Both the position numbers and the translations under genes were made by a program. A model generated the notes under the pieces. That model saw only the letters and a program-made list of their open reading frames with translations, made no database searches and was not told the DNA's origin. Below are positions 52,301 to 60,021 of a stretch of 64,000 nucleotides of DNA, piece after piece. Source of the stretch: Acidovorax sp. KKS102 (GTDB taxonomy: Bacteria > Pseudomonadota > Gammaproteobacteria > Burkholderiales > Burkholderiaceae_C); assembly GCF_000302535.1 (NCBI RefSeq), contig NC_018708.1:1984001-2048000 (forward strand), read 5' to 3'. The number at the start of each line of letters is the position of its first letter. Positions within the stretch are counted from its first letter, which is position 1.

Positions 52301-52885
52301 GCCGAGTTGCGCGCTCGCGGCTGGCCCGCCGCACGCCTGGCCCGCCTGACTGCGGACCACGACATCACCCCCGCCGCCGCCGAGCAGGCTGCTCGCATGG
52401 CGCAGGCCATTCTGGCGGGCGAGGGTGCCTGGGCGTGGGATCCGGCGCTGATCCAGACCGCCATCAACGAAGCCCCGCTGCACTACCAGGGCCAGAGCCT
52501 GCGCATCGACCGGCTGGTGCAGCGCCGCGCCCTGCAGGCCGATGACGCCCTGGCGGGCTGGTGGGTGCTGGACTACAAAAGCGCCACGCAGCCCCAGCGC
52601 CAGCAGGCCTTGGTGGCGCAGTTGGAGCGCTACCGCGAAGCCGTTGGGGCTCTGATGCCGGGCGAGGCAGTGCACGCTGCCTTCCTGACCGGCGATGGGC
52701 GTTTGGTGACGGTGGGCGATGCGCCGAATGTCGCGGGGGTATCGGTCGCAACGCCCTCTGCGGTGGGGCATACTTCGGCCCCCGTTGCGCCCGTGGCCCC
52801 CGCTGCACCGGTCGCCCCGGCAAAACCCGCGCGCGTCCGCACTGCGCCCGGGCCCGAGGATTCACCGCAAGGCTCCTTGTTCTGA
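49361..52885 (+). CDS. AddA-like UvrD/Rep-type helicase-nuclease
   Basis: 1174-aa SF1A helicase partner of the preceding nuclease. Walker A 'EACAGAGKTWMLVSRML' near residue 43, motif Ia 'ITFTKKAAGEM', Walker B 'LLVDEFQDTNPLQW', motif III 'IVGDPKQSIYRFRRAEP', motif V/VI 'TVHGAKGLEAD' and 'LYVAMTRAKHCLAL'. The C-terminal PD-(D/E)XK region ends 'WWVLDYKSATQPQRQQALVAQLERYR'. So both subunits carry a nuclease motif, as in AddAB. A Pro/Ala/Val-rich tail follows. Two AT-rich repeat copies lie inside the gene. Confidence 0.9.
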   Translation: MTETTPSPTQAAYEHNGRPVSREAFYAIACDPARSVAVEACAGAGKTWMLVSRMLRALLDGCAPHEILAITFTKKAAGEMRQRLQEWLEQFSHKPLDELTAELIARGISPQGSLDKREALQNLYRQLLEAGRPVQIRTFHSWFAALLGTAPLALLQQQGLPAHFELLEDDAEAVREVWPPFLQTVADSASLRADYEAVVARHGRSQTHKALAAALAKRVEFDLADAAGVVDASVPPFQQAYPELAALVEPAEALQTEAALQRWRSRASALGAESNKTPQKAADAIIDALASTDLNQRLDMLRKAMFVAKEDRLSKNLEKFPAAQEAEPELQRLLVARRQHEAWQHQQRMARLARCLIAQFAAVKQQHGWVDMNDVERTALVMLADPILSGWVQERLDARIRHLLVDEFQDTNPLQWQALHAWLAGYAGSGGGSAAPSVFIVGDPKQSIYRFRRAEPQVFIAAQAFVRDGLGGDLLSCDHTRRNAQGVIAAVNAVMGQAQAQHETSGFRDHTTESKHPGQLLRLPAITDADDDGQGASRDPLAWRDSLTEPRHEAEETQRMRECAQAAAWVAAQIASGTPPKEVLVMARKRDRLASMQDALRALHLPCVQPEKSDLFDAPEVQDMVALLDALVSPTHDLSLACALKSPLFDLGDDALVALALLRRQPEHAGCSWFDLLLKSELLAPDLQELGPVLVQYQGWVQRLPPHDALHAIYEHGDVLARFAAAAPVTQRQAVQANLRALLAAALQHDGGRYLTPYAFVRAMKKGGVRAPGRADAQAIRLLTVHGAKGLEADCVLLLDTDTRPQKAETMGVLVDWPGEQPAPSAFIFLASESNPPPSAEATLAAEQQARSREELNMLYVAMTRAKHCLALSSVQPGNSAPGSWWNRLAPLVTEVDLQAQAPAAHGAEAAASSAPETFTIPSLPALPEALQTARVHTAAGLEGEVPVAMPGDAESTPLSRQGDAMHQLLEQAGVAGAPLAELRARGWPAARLARLTADHDITPAAAEQAARMAQAILAGEGAWAWDPALIQTAINEAPLHYQGQSLRIDRLVQRRALQADDALAGWWVLDYKSATQPQRQQALVAQLERYREAVGALMPGEAVHAAFLTGDGRLVTVGDAPNVAGVSVATPSAVGHTSAPVAPVAPAAPVAPAKPARVRTAPGPEDSPQGSLF
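49715..49745 (+). repeat. Dispersed AT-rich repeat, copy 5 (weak, in addA-like gene)
   Basis: GCTACAAAATTTATA followed by CCAGCTGCTGG. The weakest match to the family, but a clear AT-rich island in GC-rich coding DNA. Confidence 0.4.
51388..51440 (+). repeat. Dispersed AT-rich repeat, copy 6 (in addA-like gene)
   Basis: Starts GCTATTGAAAAGTGAGCTGC, continues TTGCGC and ends with an AGAGCTAGGGCCTG segment. Translated as 'LLLKSELLAPDLQELGPVL'. Confidence 0.55.
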
Positions 52886-52941
52886 GCCGTTTTTCAACCC
52901 TCCGGCAGCGCAACGTTCTTCATTTTCAGCAAGGTCCTTCC

Positions 52942-54309
52942 GTGTCCCACCCCATTTCTCCTTCCGATACACCCACCCTGTCTGCGGAGACCTTGCAGTG
53001 TGATGTGGCCGTCATCGGCGGTGGCCCGGCGGGCCTGATGGCCGCCGAGGTGCTGGCCCAGGCGGGTGTGTCCGTGCATGTGTTTGATGCCATGCCTTCG
53101 GTGGGCCGCAAGTTTTTGCTGGCGGGCAAGGGCGGGCTCAACCTCACACACTCCGAACCGCACGAGCCCTTTGTGGGACGTTATGCGGAGCGCGAGCAGC
53201 AGATCGAGCCGCTGGTCCGCGCCTTTGGCGGCCCCGAGCTGCGCGCCTGGGCGCAGGGGCTGGGGGTGGAAACCTTTGTGGGCACATCGGGCCGCGTGTT
53301 CCCTACCGACATGAAGGCCGCGCCGCTGCTGCGCGCCTGGCTGCAGCGCCTGCGCGGGCAGGGGGTGCTGTTCCACATGCGCCACCGCTGGCTGGGCTGG
53401 ACCGACGAGGGCGCGCTGCGTTTGGCCGCTCCGGCCGGCGAGGTGCGTGTAACCGCCAAGGCCGTGGTACTGGCGTTGGGCGGCGGCAGCTGGGCGCGCT
53501 TGGGGTCGGATGGTGCCTGGGTGCCGCTGCTGGCCCAGCGCGGGGTGGCGGTGGCGCCGCTGCGCCCGTCCAACTGCGGTTTTGACGTGCTGCGCGCTGA
53601 TGCCCCGGTGGGCGAAACGCGCCGCGCCTTTCTGCAAGAGCTGCTGGGCCGCACGCCCGCGCCCACGGTGGGCTGGACGCCGCATTTTTCCGAGAGGTTT
53701 GTGGGCCAGCCCTTCAAGACCGTGGCGCTGAGCTTCACCGACAGCCAGGGCCGCAGCTTCAGCCGCCGGGGCGAATTCGTGGTCACAGCCACGGGGGTGG
53801 AAGGCAGCCTGGTCTATGCCGCATCGCACCTGTTGCGCGACGAGGTGCAAGCCCACGGCCATGCCACCTTCCACCTGGACCTGTTGCCCGACCACAGCCC
53901 TGAGCGCGTGCTGGTGGAAGTGCGCCACCCGCGCGGCTCGCGTTCGCTGTCCAGCCACCTCAAGAGCCGTTTGGGCCTGGACGGCATCAAGGCGGGCATC
54001 CTGTACGAGCACCTGGGCAAGGACGGCATGAATGACCCTGTGGCACTGGCCCACGCGATCAAGGCCCTGCCCATCACCGTGGTTGCTGCGCGCCCGCTGG
54101 ACGAGGCCATCAGCACGGCGGGTGGTGTGGCGTTTGAGGCGCTGGACGCGCACCTGATGACTACGGCGTTGCCGGGCGTGTTCTGCGCTGGCGAAATGCT
54201 GGACTGGGAGGCGCCTACCGGCGGCTATCTGCTCACCGCCAGCATGGCCAGTGGCCGCGTGGCGGGCCAGGGGGCGCTGCAGTGGCTGGGCCGTCCTGCA
54301 GGCAAGTGA
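52942..54309 (+). CDS. HI0933/BaiN-type FAD-dependent oxidoreductase
   Basis: 455-aa flavoprotein. N-terminal dinucleotide fold 'CDVAVIGGGPAGLMAAEVLAQAG', then 'VGRKFLLAGKGGLNLTHSEP', which is the signature of the HI0933/YhiN group. A second FAD segment is 'TGGYLLTASMASGRVAGQGAL' near the C-terminus. The substrate is unknown for most members. The start is a GTG at 52942 with only a weak ribosome site (AAGG). Confidence 0.85.
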   Translation: MSHPISPSDTPTLSAETLQCDVAVIGGGPAGLMAAEVLAQAGVSVHVFDAMPSVGRKFLLAGKGGLNLTHSEPHEPFVGRYAEREQQIEPLVRAFGGPELRAWAQGLGVETFVGTSGRVFPTDMKAAPLLRAWLQRLRGQGVLFHMRHRWLGWTDEGALRLAAPAGEVRVTAKAVVLALGGGSWARLGSDGAWVPLLAQRGVAVAPLRPSNCGFDVLRADAPVGETRRAFLQELLGRTPAPTVGWTPHFSERFVGQPFKTVALSFTDSQGRSFSRRGEFVVTATGVEGSLVYAASHLLRDEVQAHGHATFHLDLLPDHSPERVLVEVRHPRGSRSLSSHLKSRLGLDGIKAGILYEHLGKDGMNDPVALAHAIKALPITVVAARPLDEAISTAGGVAFEALDAHLMTTALPGVFCAGEMLDWEAPTGGYLLTASMASGRVAGQGALQWLGRPAGK

Positions 54310-54427
54310 ACAGAATCGAGAGGGCTCTGCCTTCGTCGGCCTTTGAGTAAGCCCTGCGAACCGGCTGCGGGGCGGGAGCTTTGAAGGAAAGAGAGCGTTT
54401 GCGCGACCGCGCAAAAAAGAAGAAGTT

Positions 54428-54521
54428 GACGAGCCTTACCCCCGGCACTGACTCCACGGTTAGGGCTGCTTGGTTCCCCACCTGACCCGGTTGGCCGCTT
54501 CACCATGCGAGGAGGCCCGTC
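54428..54521 (-). ncRNA. ffs: Bacterial small SRP RNA (4.5S RNA)
   Basis: RNA partner of Ffh in co-translational membrane targeting. On the minus strand the conserved apical loop reads GGTCAGGTGGGGAACCAAGC followed by AGCC, and the ends GACGGGCCT and AGGCTCGTC pair to close the long hairpin. Length ~94 nt. TACAAT (minus strand, plus positions 54529-54534) lies 7 nt before the 5' end, the right spacing for a -10. A T-rich stretch (CTTCTTTTTT) follows the 3' end. It is head-to-head with dnaX. The rest of this 314-bp gap holds only a GC-rich hairpin near 54400 without a clear role. Confidence 0.88.
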
Positions 54522-54623
54522 ACCGCTGATTGTACGTCGGATGAAGGCCCTGATTTTTCAGTGGCTGTTTTGTTTGCCCTGGCGGTGCCAGGGGCGCCTG
54601 GCCCAACCCGTAGAATCGCCCGC

Positions 54624-56630
54624 ATGTCCTACCTCGTGCTCGCCCGCAAGTACCGCCCTCGCAATTTCACCGAGATGGTGGGGCAGGAGCATGTGGTCCA
54701 GGCCCTATCGAATGCGCTGACCCAGCAGCGCCTGCACCACGCCTACCTGTTCACTGGTACGCGCGGTGTGGGCAAGACCACGGTGTCCCGCATTTTGGCC
54801 AAGTCGCTCAACTGCCAGGGGCCGGATGGCAACGGTGGCATTACCGCCACGCCCTGCGGCGTATGCCAGGCTTGCACCGACATCGACAGCGGCCGCTTTG
54901 TGGACTACACCGAGCTGGACGCGGCCTCCAACCGGGGCGTGGACGAGGTGCAAAGCCTGCTGGAGCAGGCGGTCTATAAGCCGGTGCAGGGCCGCTTCAA
55001 AGTCTTCATGATCGACGAAGTGCACATGCTCACTAACACGGCGTTCAACGCCATGCTCAAGACGCTGGAAGAGCCGCCCGAATACCTCAAGTTTGTGCTC
55101 GCCACGACCGACCCGCAGAAGGTGCCGGTCACGGTGCTGAGCCGCTGCCTGCAGTTCAACCTGCGCCCCATGGCGCCCGAGACAGTGTTGGAGCACCTGA
55201 CCCGCGTGCTGGCCAACGAGAACGTGCCCGCCGAGCCGCAAGCGCTTCGGCTGCTGTCGCGTGCCGCGCGGGGCTCCATGCGCGATGCATTGTCGCTGAC
55301 CGACCAGGCCATCGCGTTTGGCAGCGGCCAGCTGCAAGAAGCGGGTGTGCGCCAGATGCTGGGCGCGGTGGACCGCTCCTACGTGTTCCGCTTGATTGAT
55401 GCGCTGGCCCAGGGGGATGGCAAGACCGTGGTCGAAACCTCGGATGCGCTGCGCATGAACGGCCTGTCGGCCGCCTCCACGCTCGAAGAAATGAGTGCCG
55501 TGCTGCAGCGCATGGCTGTGTTCCAGGCCGTGCCGCAGATGGCCGGTGCGGTGGATGCCGACGACCCCGAGGCCGCCGAAACCGCGCGCCTGTCAACGCT
55601 GATGCCCGCCGACGAAACACAATTGCTCTACAGCCTGTGCCTGCATGGGCGCGGCGAGCTAGGCCTGGCGCCCGACGAGTACGCGGCGCTCACCATGGTG
55701 CTGCTGCGCCTGCTGGCTTTCAAGCCGACCGGCGGTGCAGGTGGCGCTGGCGAATCGGCTGAAAAAAAAACTCTGACGCGGGCTGAAACGACAGCCTCCA
55801 GCCCTGTTTTGGCAGGTGCCGTGGGTGCATCGGCCGCCCTGGCTGCTCCGATCGCTGCGGCTCCGCAGGCCTCGTCGGTAGCACCTGCGCCCAAAGTCCC
55901 TGCGCCCGCTCCGATGGCCACGCCAGCGTCTGCTGCGGTGGCGCGCCCTGTCCCCGCTCCAGCGGATGACCCTGCGGCTGCATCGGTGCACGATTCCGAG
56001 CCACCCCCATGGCCTGGGTCTGACGAGCCCGATGCGGTGGCCGCGGCGCCAGCTTCCACCGCAACTGCACTGCCCGTGCGTACGCCCGAGAGGCTGGGGA
56101 AAAACCCCGGTGCAGTGCCATCCGTCAAAGCGCAAGGTGCTCCTGAATATGTAGCAATTCCGGTGCGCGAAGTGCCGGAACCGGGCGAGCGGCTGCAGCC
56201 GCTTCCGCTGTCTGCACCCACCCCCGTCTCTGCCCGCTACACGCCCACCGAAGAGGGCGATGTCTGGCACACCACCGTGCAGCAACTGATCGCAGCCGAA
56301 GCGATCACAGCGCTGGTGCGCGAGCTGGCGCTGCAATCGCAGCTGGTGGCGCGCGATGGGGGGCACTGGCTGCTGCGGGTGGAGCGCGAGTCCCTCAACC
56401 AGCCCACGGCGCGCGAGCGCCTGCGCGCTGCGCTGGAGGCGGCTGGCCACGCCACGCAGATCAGCGTCGAGGTGGGTGTGGTCATCGACAGCCCCGCCCG
56501 CCGCAATGCCGCCGCTGCGGCCGAGCGCCAGCGCCGCGCCGAGGAAATCGTGCACAACGACCCCTTCGTGCAATCGCTGATGCGGGACTATGGCGCGAGA
56601 ATCGTGCCGGGCAGCATCAAGCCTGCATGA
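54624..56630 (+). CDS. dnaX: DNA polymerase III subunit tau/gamma
   Basis: Clamp-loader ATPase and organiser of the replisome. 668 aa from ATG 54624 ('SYLVLARKYRPRNFTEMVGQEHVVQAL'). Walker A 'GTRGVGKTTVSRILA', zinc Cys cluster ('PCGVCQACTDI'), Walker B 'FMIDEVHML' and sensor region 'LATTDPQKVPVTVLSRCLQF'. After domain III comes a Pro/Ala/Val-rich linker (~390-545) and a C-terminal domain for polymerase alpha. A run of nine A at 55762-55770 (codon ~380) could yield a short gamma form. Confidence 0.97.
   Translation: MSYLVLARKYRPRNFTEMVGQEHVVQALSNALTQQRLHHAYLFTGTRGVGKTTVSRILAKSLNCQGPDGNGGITATPCGVCQACTDIDSGRFVDYTELDAASNRGVDEVQSLLEQAVYKPVQGRFKVFMIDEVHMLTNTAFNAMLKTLEEPPEYLKFVLATTDPQKVPVTVLSRCLQFNLRPMAPETVLEHLTRVLANENVPAEPQALRLLSRAARGSMRDALSLTDQAIAFGSGQLQEAGVRQMLGAVDRSYVFRLIDALAQGDGKTVVETSDALRMNGLSAASTLEEMSAVLQRMAVFQAVPQMAGAVDADDPEAAETARLSTLMPADETQLLYSLCLHGRGELGLAPDEYAALTMVLLRLLAFKPTGGAGGAGESAEKKTLTRAETTASSPVLAGAVGASAALAAPIAAAPQASSVAPAPKVPAPAPMATPASAAVARPVPAPADDPAAASVHDSEPPPWPGSDEPDAVAAAPASTATALPVRTPERLGKNPGAVPSVKAQGAPEYVAIPVREVPEPGERLQPLPLSAPTPVSARYTPTEEGDVWHTTVQQLIAAEAITALVRELALQSQLVARDGGHWLLRVERESLNQPTARERLRAALEAAGHATQISVEVGVVIDSPARRNAAAAAERQRRAEEIVHNDPFVQSLMRDYGARIVPGSIKPA
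55762..55770 (+). other. A9 slippage site in dnaX
   Basis: Reads GAA AAA AAA ACT in frame at codons 380-383. Loss of one A or a +1 shift meets TGA at 55774. Gain of one A or a -1 shift meets TGA at 55784. Either way the product would be about 383-388 aa, the size of a gamma subunit. Long A-runs are otherwise rare in this GC-rich gene. Confidence 0.55.
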
Positions 56631-56699
56631 CCGACCCTGAAGCCCTCACAAGCTCTGTTACCCATTCACTAGACTAGAAACCGAAAAGGAAACCACACC

Positions 56700-57032
56700 A
56701 TGTTCAACAAAGGACAACTCGCCGGCCTGATGAAGCAAGCCCAGGCCATGCAGGACAACCTGAAAAAGGCCCAGGACGAACTGGCCTTCATCGAAGTGGA
56801 AGGCGAATCGGGCGCGGGCTTGGTGAAGGTGGTCATGACCTGCAAGCACGATGTCAAGCGCATCACCATCGACCCCAGCCTGCTGGCCGAAGACAAGGAC
56901 ATGCTGGAAGACCTGGTGGCGGCTGCGTTCAATGCGGCGGTGCGCAAGGCCGAGGAAACTTCCGCAGAGAAGATGGGCAAGCTCACAGCGGGCATGCCAG
57001 GCCTCCCCGGCGGCATGAAATTCCCTTTCTGA
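56700..57032 (+). CDS. ybaB: YbaB/EbfC nucleoid-associated protein
   Basis: 110-aa dimeric DNA-binding protein. '[28 protein letters not shown]' forms the N-terminal helix; '[26 protein letters not shown]' forms the sheet. Preceded by AAAGGA, 69 bp after dnaX. Conserved dnaX-ybaB-recR order. Confidence 0.95.
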   Translation: MFNKGQLAGLMKQAQAMQDNLKKAQDELAFIEVEGESGAGLVKVVMTCKHDVKRITIDPSLLAEDKDMLEDLVAAAFNAAVRKAEETSAEKMGKLTAGMPGLPGGMKFPF

Positions 57033-57046
57033 GGACTGGCTACTGC

Positions 57047-57140
57047 GCGCCCGCCATGCGTCGTTGGGCGGTGCTCGCAATCCTCACGTACAGGAAGTAC
57101 GTTCCGGTTGCTGTGCTCCGTCCGCCTAGCCTGGCAGGCG
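57047..57140. repeat. Long imperfect palindrome between ybaB and recR
   Basis: Centre ACGTAC-AGGAA-GTACGT, extended on both sides by partly complementary arms (left TGCTCGCAATCCTC, right TCCGGTTGCTGTGCTCC, then GGGCGG and CCGCC). Could be a transcribed hairpin or an intergenic repeat. The 244-bp gap holds no coding frame I would trust. Confidence 0.5.
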
Positions 57141-57276
57141 CTCGCTACGCCCTTGAGGGCGGGGTGTGTAAGCCTTCGTGAGAGTTTGCTGAGTGCCCCA
57201 ACCACCATTCGGGCTGAGCCTGTAGAGGCCTTGCCCCCGTCTTTCCTACCCGCGCATCCGTATCGCCTGTTAACCC

Positions 57277-57867
57277 ATGTCCTCCACCAACTCCCTCGAT
57301 GTTCTGATCCAGGCGCTGCGCCGGCTGCCGGGGGTGGGGGTGAAGTCTGCGCAGCGCATGGCGTTTCATCTGCTGCAGCACGACCGTGAAGGGGCGCTGG
57401 CGCTGTCACGTGCCCTGGGGGAGGCGGTGGGCACCGTGCACCACTGCGCGCGTTGCCATACGTTCACCGAGGCCGAGGTGTGCAGCACCTGCCTGGACCC
57501 CGAGCGCGATGCCACGCGGCTGTGTGTGGTCGAGACGCCAGCGGACCAGTCGGCGCTGGAGCGCACGGGCGCCTTCAAGGGGTTGTACTTTGTGCTGATG
57601 GGGCGGCTCAGTCCGCTGGATGGGGTGGGGCCGAAGGAGATAGGCCTGCACAAGCTCATGGACCGCGCCACGGACGGCACCGTGCAGGAGGTGATTCTGG
57701 CGACCAATTTCAATGCCGAGGGCGAGGCCACAGCCCATGTGATCAGCGAGGCGCTCAAAAGCCGGGGGCTCCATGTCACGCGGCTTGCGCGCGGCGTGCC
57801 AGTGGGCAGCGAACTGGAGTACGTGGACCTGGGCACGATTGCGCATGCGCTGGTGGATCGCCGGTGA
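57277..57867 (+). CDS. recR: Recombination protein RecR
   Basis: Zinc-finger and Toprim protein that, with RecFO, loads RecA at gaps. 196 aa. '[24 protein letters not shown]' helix-hairpin-helix, four-Cys finger '[16 protein letters not shown]', Toprim '[17 protein letters not shown]' and Walker-like C-terminus '[25 protein letters not shown]'. Confidence 0.96.
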   Translation: MSSTNSLDVLIQALRRLPGVGVKSAQRMAFHLLQHDREGALALSRALGEAVGTVHHCARCHTFTEAEVCSTCLDPERDATRLCVVETPADQSALERTGAFKGLYFVLMGRLSPLDGVGPKEIGLHKLMDRATDGTVQEVILATNFNAEGEATAHVISEALKSRGLHVTRLARGVPVGSELEYVDLGTIAHALVDRR

Positions 57868-57930
57868 CCTGCATGTGCCCACCTGCCTGTGAGCCAGCCC
57901 GCTGGCTGGCAAGGGCCTGCGGCTAAAATA

Positions 57931-57985
57931 CTCTCAATTTAATAGCTACCAGTGCCTGTATTTGCTGCGCTGGGGCCTCAAAAGC
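57931..57985 (+). repeat. Dispersed AT-rich repeat, copy 7 (intergenic)
   Basis: Core CTCTCAATTTAATAGCT, then ACCAGTGCC, differing from the lpxB copy by one base in the 17-bp core. It is the only copy here outside a gene and ends 8 bp before the next ATG. Confidence 0.6.
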
Positions 57986-57992
57986 TTCAAAA

Positions 57993-58418
57993 ATGAATAC
58001 CACCCTGCACGTCGCACGGTTTACTGTGGCCTATTGGTGTGTGCTGTTTGCCGCACTGCTGCCGATTGCCTGCGCCTGGCTGGCCAAAAGCGGCAACTTG
58101 GGCAAGTCCCGCAAAGAGGGCGGTTTTGACAACCACGACCCGCGCGGCTGGCTCTCGCGGCAGTCCGACTGGCGTGGCCGCGCCAACGCAGCGCAGGCGA
58201 ACAGCTTTGAAGCGCTGCCATTTTTCATCGGTGCGGTCATCATCGCCCACCTGCTGGGGGCAGGCCAGACGCTGCTGGACTTGCTGGCGCTGCTGTATGT
58301 GTTTCTGCGCATCTTCTACGTGATGATGTATGTGGCGGACATGCCAACGGCGCGCAGCGCGGTCTGGGCCGGTGGTTTTCTGGTCAATATCGCCATCCTT
58401 TTCATCGGATACCGTTGA
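57993..58418 (+). CDS. MAPEG-family membrane protein
   Basis: 141-aa protein with four hydrophobic segments ('VAYWCVLFAALLPIACAWLA', 'FEALPFFIGAVIIAHLLGA', 'LLDLLALLYVFLRIFYVMMYVADM', 'AVWAGGFLVNIAILFIGY'). The motif 'AQANSFEALPFF' with 'FLRIFYVMMYV' is typical of MAPEG (microsomal glutathione transferase-like) proteins. Bacterial members are poorly characterised. The ATG has no strong Shine-Dalgarno; the repeat just upstream supplies the 5' region. Confidence 0.85.
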   Translation: MNTTLHVARFTVAYWCVLFAALLPIACAWLAKSGNLGKSRKEGGFDNHDPRGWLSRQSDWRGRANAAQANSFEALPFFIGAVIIAHLLGAGQTLLDLLALLYVFLRIFYVMMYVADMPTARSAVWAGGFLVNIAILFIGYR

Positions 58419-58439
58419 GCGCGCCGGGGGCTTTTCGCT

Positions 58440-58540
58440 CCACCGGTGGTGCCCCGCAGTGGACGCCTGCACAGGGCGGTACGTAGTAACCCGCAGGGAT
58501 TCACCCTGATGCGGTTTAGCCTGTGCTGCGGCACGATTGT
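58440..58540 (+). promoter_or_regulatory. Structured leader, faint TPP-riboswitch resemblance
   Basis: The 154-bp gap contains a hairpin (CCGCAGGG paired with CCCTGATGCGG, ~58490-58513). A segment CACCCTGATGCGGTTTAGCC resembles the 3' part of TPP riboswitches (CCTGATCCGG...ACC). The essential CTGAGA element is not found. The downstream gene is a THI5/NMT1-like binding protein, which fits thiamine control, but this is weak. Confidence 0.2.
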
Positions 58541-58572
58541 TGCAATGCAGCATTGTCTTTTTGGCTGATTCC

Positions 58573-59628
58573 ATGTCCTTGCCTCCACTCACCCGCCGCG
58601 CCTTTGGCGCCGTATCTGCCTTGTCGGCAGCTGCGGTGTGGGCGCCTGCCGTCGGGGTGCGTGCGCAGACCGATGGCGCGGCGCTGGGGCGGGTGACCGT
58701 GGCGGTCGGCGGCCAGGGCGTTCTGTACCACCTGCCGCTGGCGCTGGCCGATGCGTTGGGGTACTTCCGCTTGGAAGGCCTGGACGTGGTGGTGCGCGAC
58801 TATTCGGCGGGAGCGCTGGCCTGGCAGGCGGTGCAGGACGGTGCGGCCGATGTCTGTTCCGGTGCGTTCGAGCATGTGTTGCGTGCGCAGGCGCGCGGTC
58901 ATGCCTACCGTGCGCTGGTGGTGCAGGGTCGGGCGCCCCAGCTGGCGCTTGGTGTATCCCTGCGGTCGGTGCCGGCGTACAAGGATCTGGGCGACCTCGC
59001 AGGGCGCAAGGTGGGCGTGTCGTCGGTGGGCTCCTCCACCCACTTGGCCGCCAGCCTGATGCTGATGCGCGCAGGTGTGCCCTTGCGGGAGGTTTCGTTT
59101 GTGGGTGTGGGCTCGGGCACCAATGCCATGAACGCGCTGCGTTCCGGCCAGGTGCAGGCGCTGTGCCATGCCGATCCCATCATGACCCTGCTGGAGCAAA
59201 AGGCGGACACCCGCATCGTGGGGGACCTGCGCTCGCTCAAGGCCGCGCAGGACATGTTCAGCGGCACGATGCCCGCCAGTTGCCTGTATGCGCCCCAGGC
59301 GTTCATCCAGAAGCAGCCTGCCCAGGCCCAGGCCCTGGTCAATGGCGTTGTGCATGCGCTCAAATGGCTGCAGACGGCAGCGCCAGCCGATCTGGTGAAA
59401 ACGGTACCACCTGCCTATCTGATGGGCGACCGGGGGCTGTACTTGGCGGCGTTCAGCCGCGTGCGTGAGACCTACTCCACCAATGGCCTGATGCCTGACG
59501 AAGGCCCTGCCACCGCATTGCGGGTGCTGTCGCGGGTGTTGCCCGAACTGGCCGAGGCCAAGATCGAACTGGCCCGTACCTTTACCAGCGACTTCGTGCG
59601 CAAGGCGCGCCAGAAGTACAGCGTCTGA
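58573..59628 (+). CDS. ABC transporter substrate-binding protein (NMT1/THI5-SsuA type), Tat signal
   Basis: 351-aa periplasmic binding protein. The N-terminus 'LTRRAFGAVSALSAAAVWAPAVGVRAQ' has a twin-arginine motif and Ala-rich core, suggesting Tat export and cleavage after 'VRA'. The body ('YHLPLALADALGYFRLEGLDVVVRDYSAGALAWQAVQDGAADVCSGAFEHVL') matches NrtA/SsuA/THI5-like proteins that bind nitrate, sulfonates or thiamine precursors. No permease or ATPase gene is adjacent, so the transporter partners and ligand are unknown. The ATG at 58573 is chosen for the signal peptide. Confidence 0.82.
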   Translation: MSLPPLTRRAFGAVSALSAAAVWAPAVGVRAQTDGAALGRVTVAVGGQGVLYHLPLALADALGYFRLEGLDVVVRDYSAGALAWQAVQDGAADVCSGAFEHVLRAQARGHAYRALVVQGRAPQLALGVSLRSVPAYKDLGDLAGRKVGVSSVGSSTHLAASLMLMRAGVPLREVSFVGVGSGTNAMNALRSGQVQALCHADPIMTLLEQKADTRIVGDLRSLKAAQDMFSGTMPASCLYAPQAFIQKQPAQAQALVNGVVHALKWLQTAAPADLVKTVPPAYLMGDRGLYLAAFSRVRETYSTNGLMPDEGPATALRVLSRVLPELAEAKIELARTFTSDFVRKARQKYSV

Positions 59629-59804
59629 CGAATTGCGGTTGTGGGGGTTGAGGCTGAGTCCTCTGGCATCGACTACAGTGTCAGCCGCCTGCACAGATAC
59701 CCGCCACTGCACCGCGATCACTCCGCGCCACCGGCATTGCGCAGGCCACGTATGCGGCGCTTGTGCTGTGCCATTCCCGAGCCATTTTTCAAGGACCCAT
59801 CACC

Positions 59805-59957
59805 ATGTCGCTGAGCCTCAGCATCGGCCCGCTCGTTTCCCTTATCGCAGGCATTCTCATCCTGGTCATGCCGCGCCTGCTCAGCACCATCGTGGCGCTC
59901 TACCTCATCATCATGGGCATTTTGGGGTTGCTGGGCATGCACACGCTCCGTTTCTGA
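59805..59957 (+). CDS. DUF3096-like small membrane protein
   Basis: 50-aa protein almost entirely made of two membrane helices: 'IGPLVSLIAGILILVMPRLL' and 'IVALYLIIMGILGLLG'. This pattern fits the DUF3096 family, whose function is unknown. CAAGGA lies about 10 nt before the ATG. It stands alone in a 393-bp interval between two larger genes; the 176 bp upstream show nothing else I can name. Confidence 0.75.
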   Translation: MSLSLSIGPLVSLIAGILILVMPRLLSTIVALYLIIMGILGLLGMHTLRF

Positions 59958-60021
59958 GCACGGCCCCAGCCACTCAGCCCAGCGATGTCCTGCCAGCCTT
60001 GGCGGCCGGCAGGCGCAAGGG

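Noticed and set aside
54375..54430. TTTGCGCG/CGCGCAAA hairpin considered as the terminator of the flavoprotein gene
   Set aside because: On the plus strand the stem is followed by A rather than T; the adjacent T-run on the minus strand belongs to the end of the SRP RNA.
55761..55786. E. coli-type dnaX frameshift signal (A AAA AAG plus upstream Shine-Dalgarno)
   Set aside because: The heptamer is absent and no upstream SD-like stimulator is seen, so an E. coli-type mechanism is not supported; A9 slippage is kept as the hypothesis.
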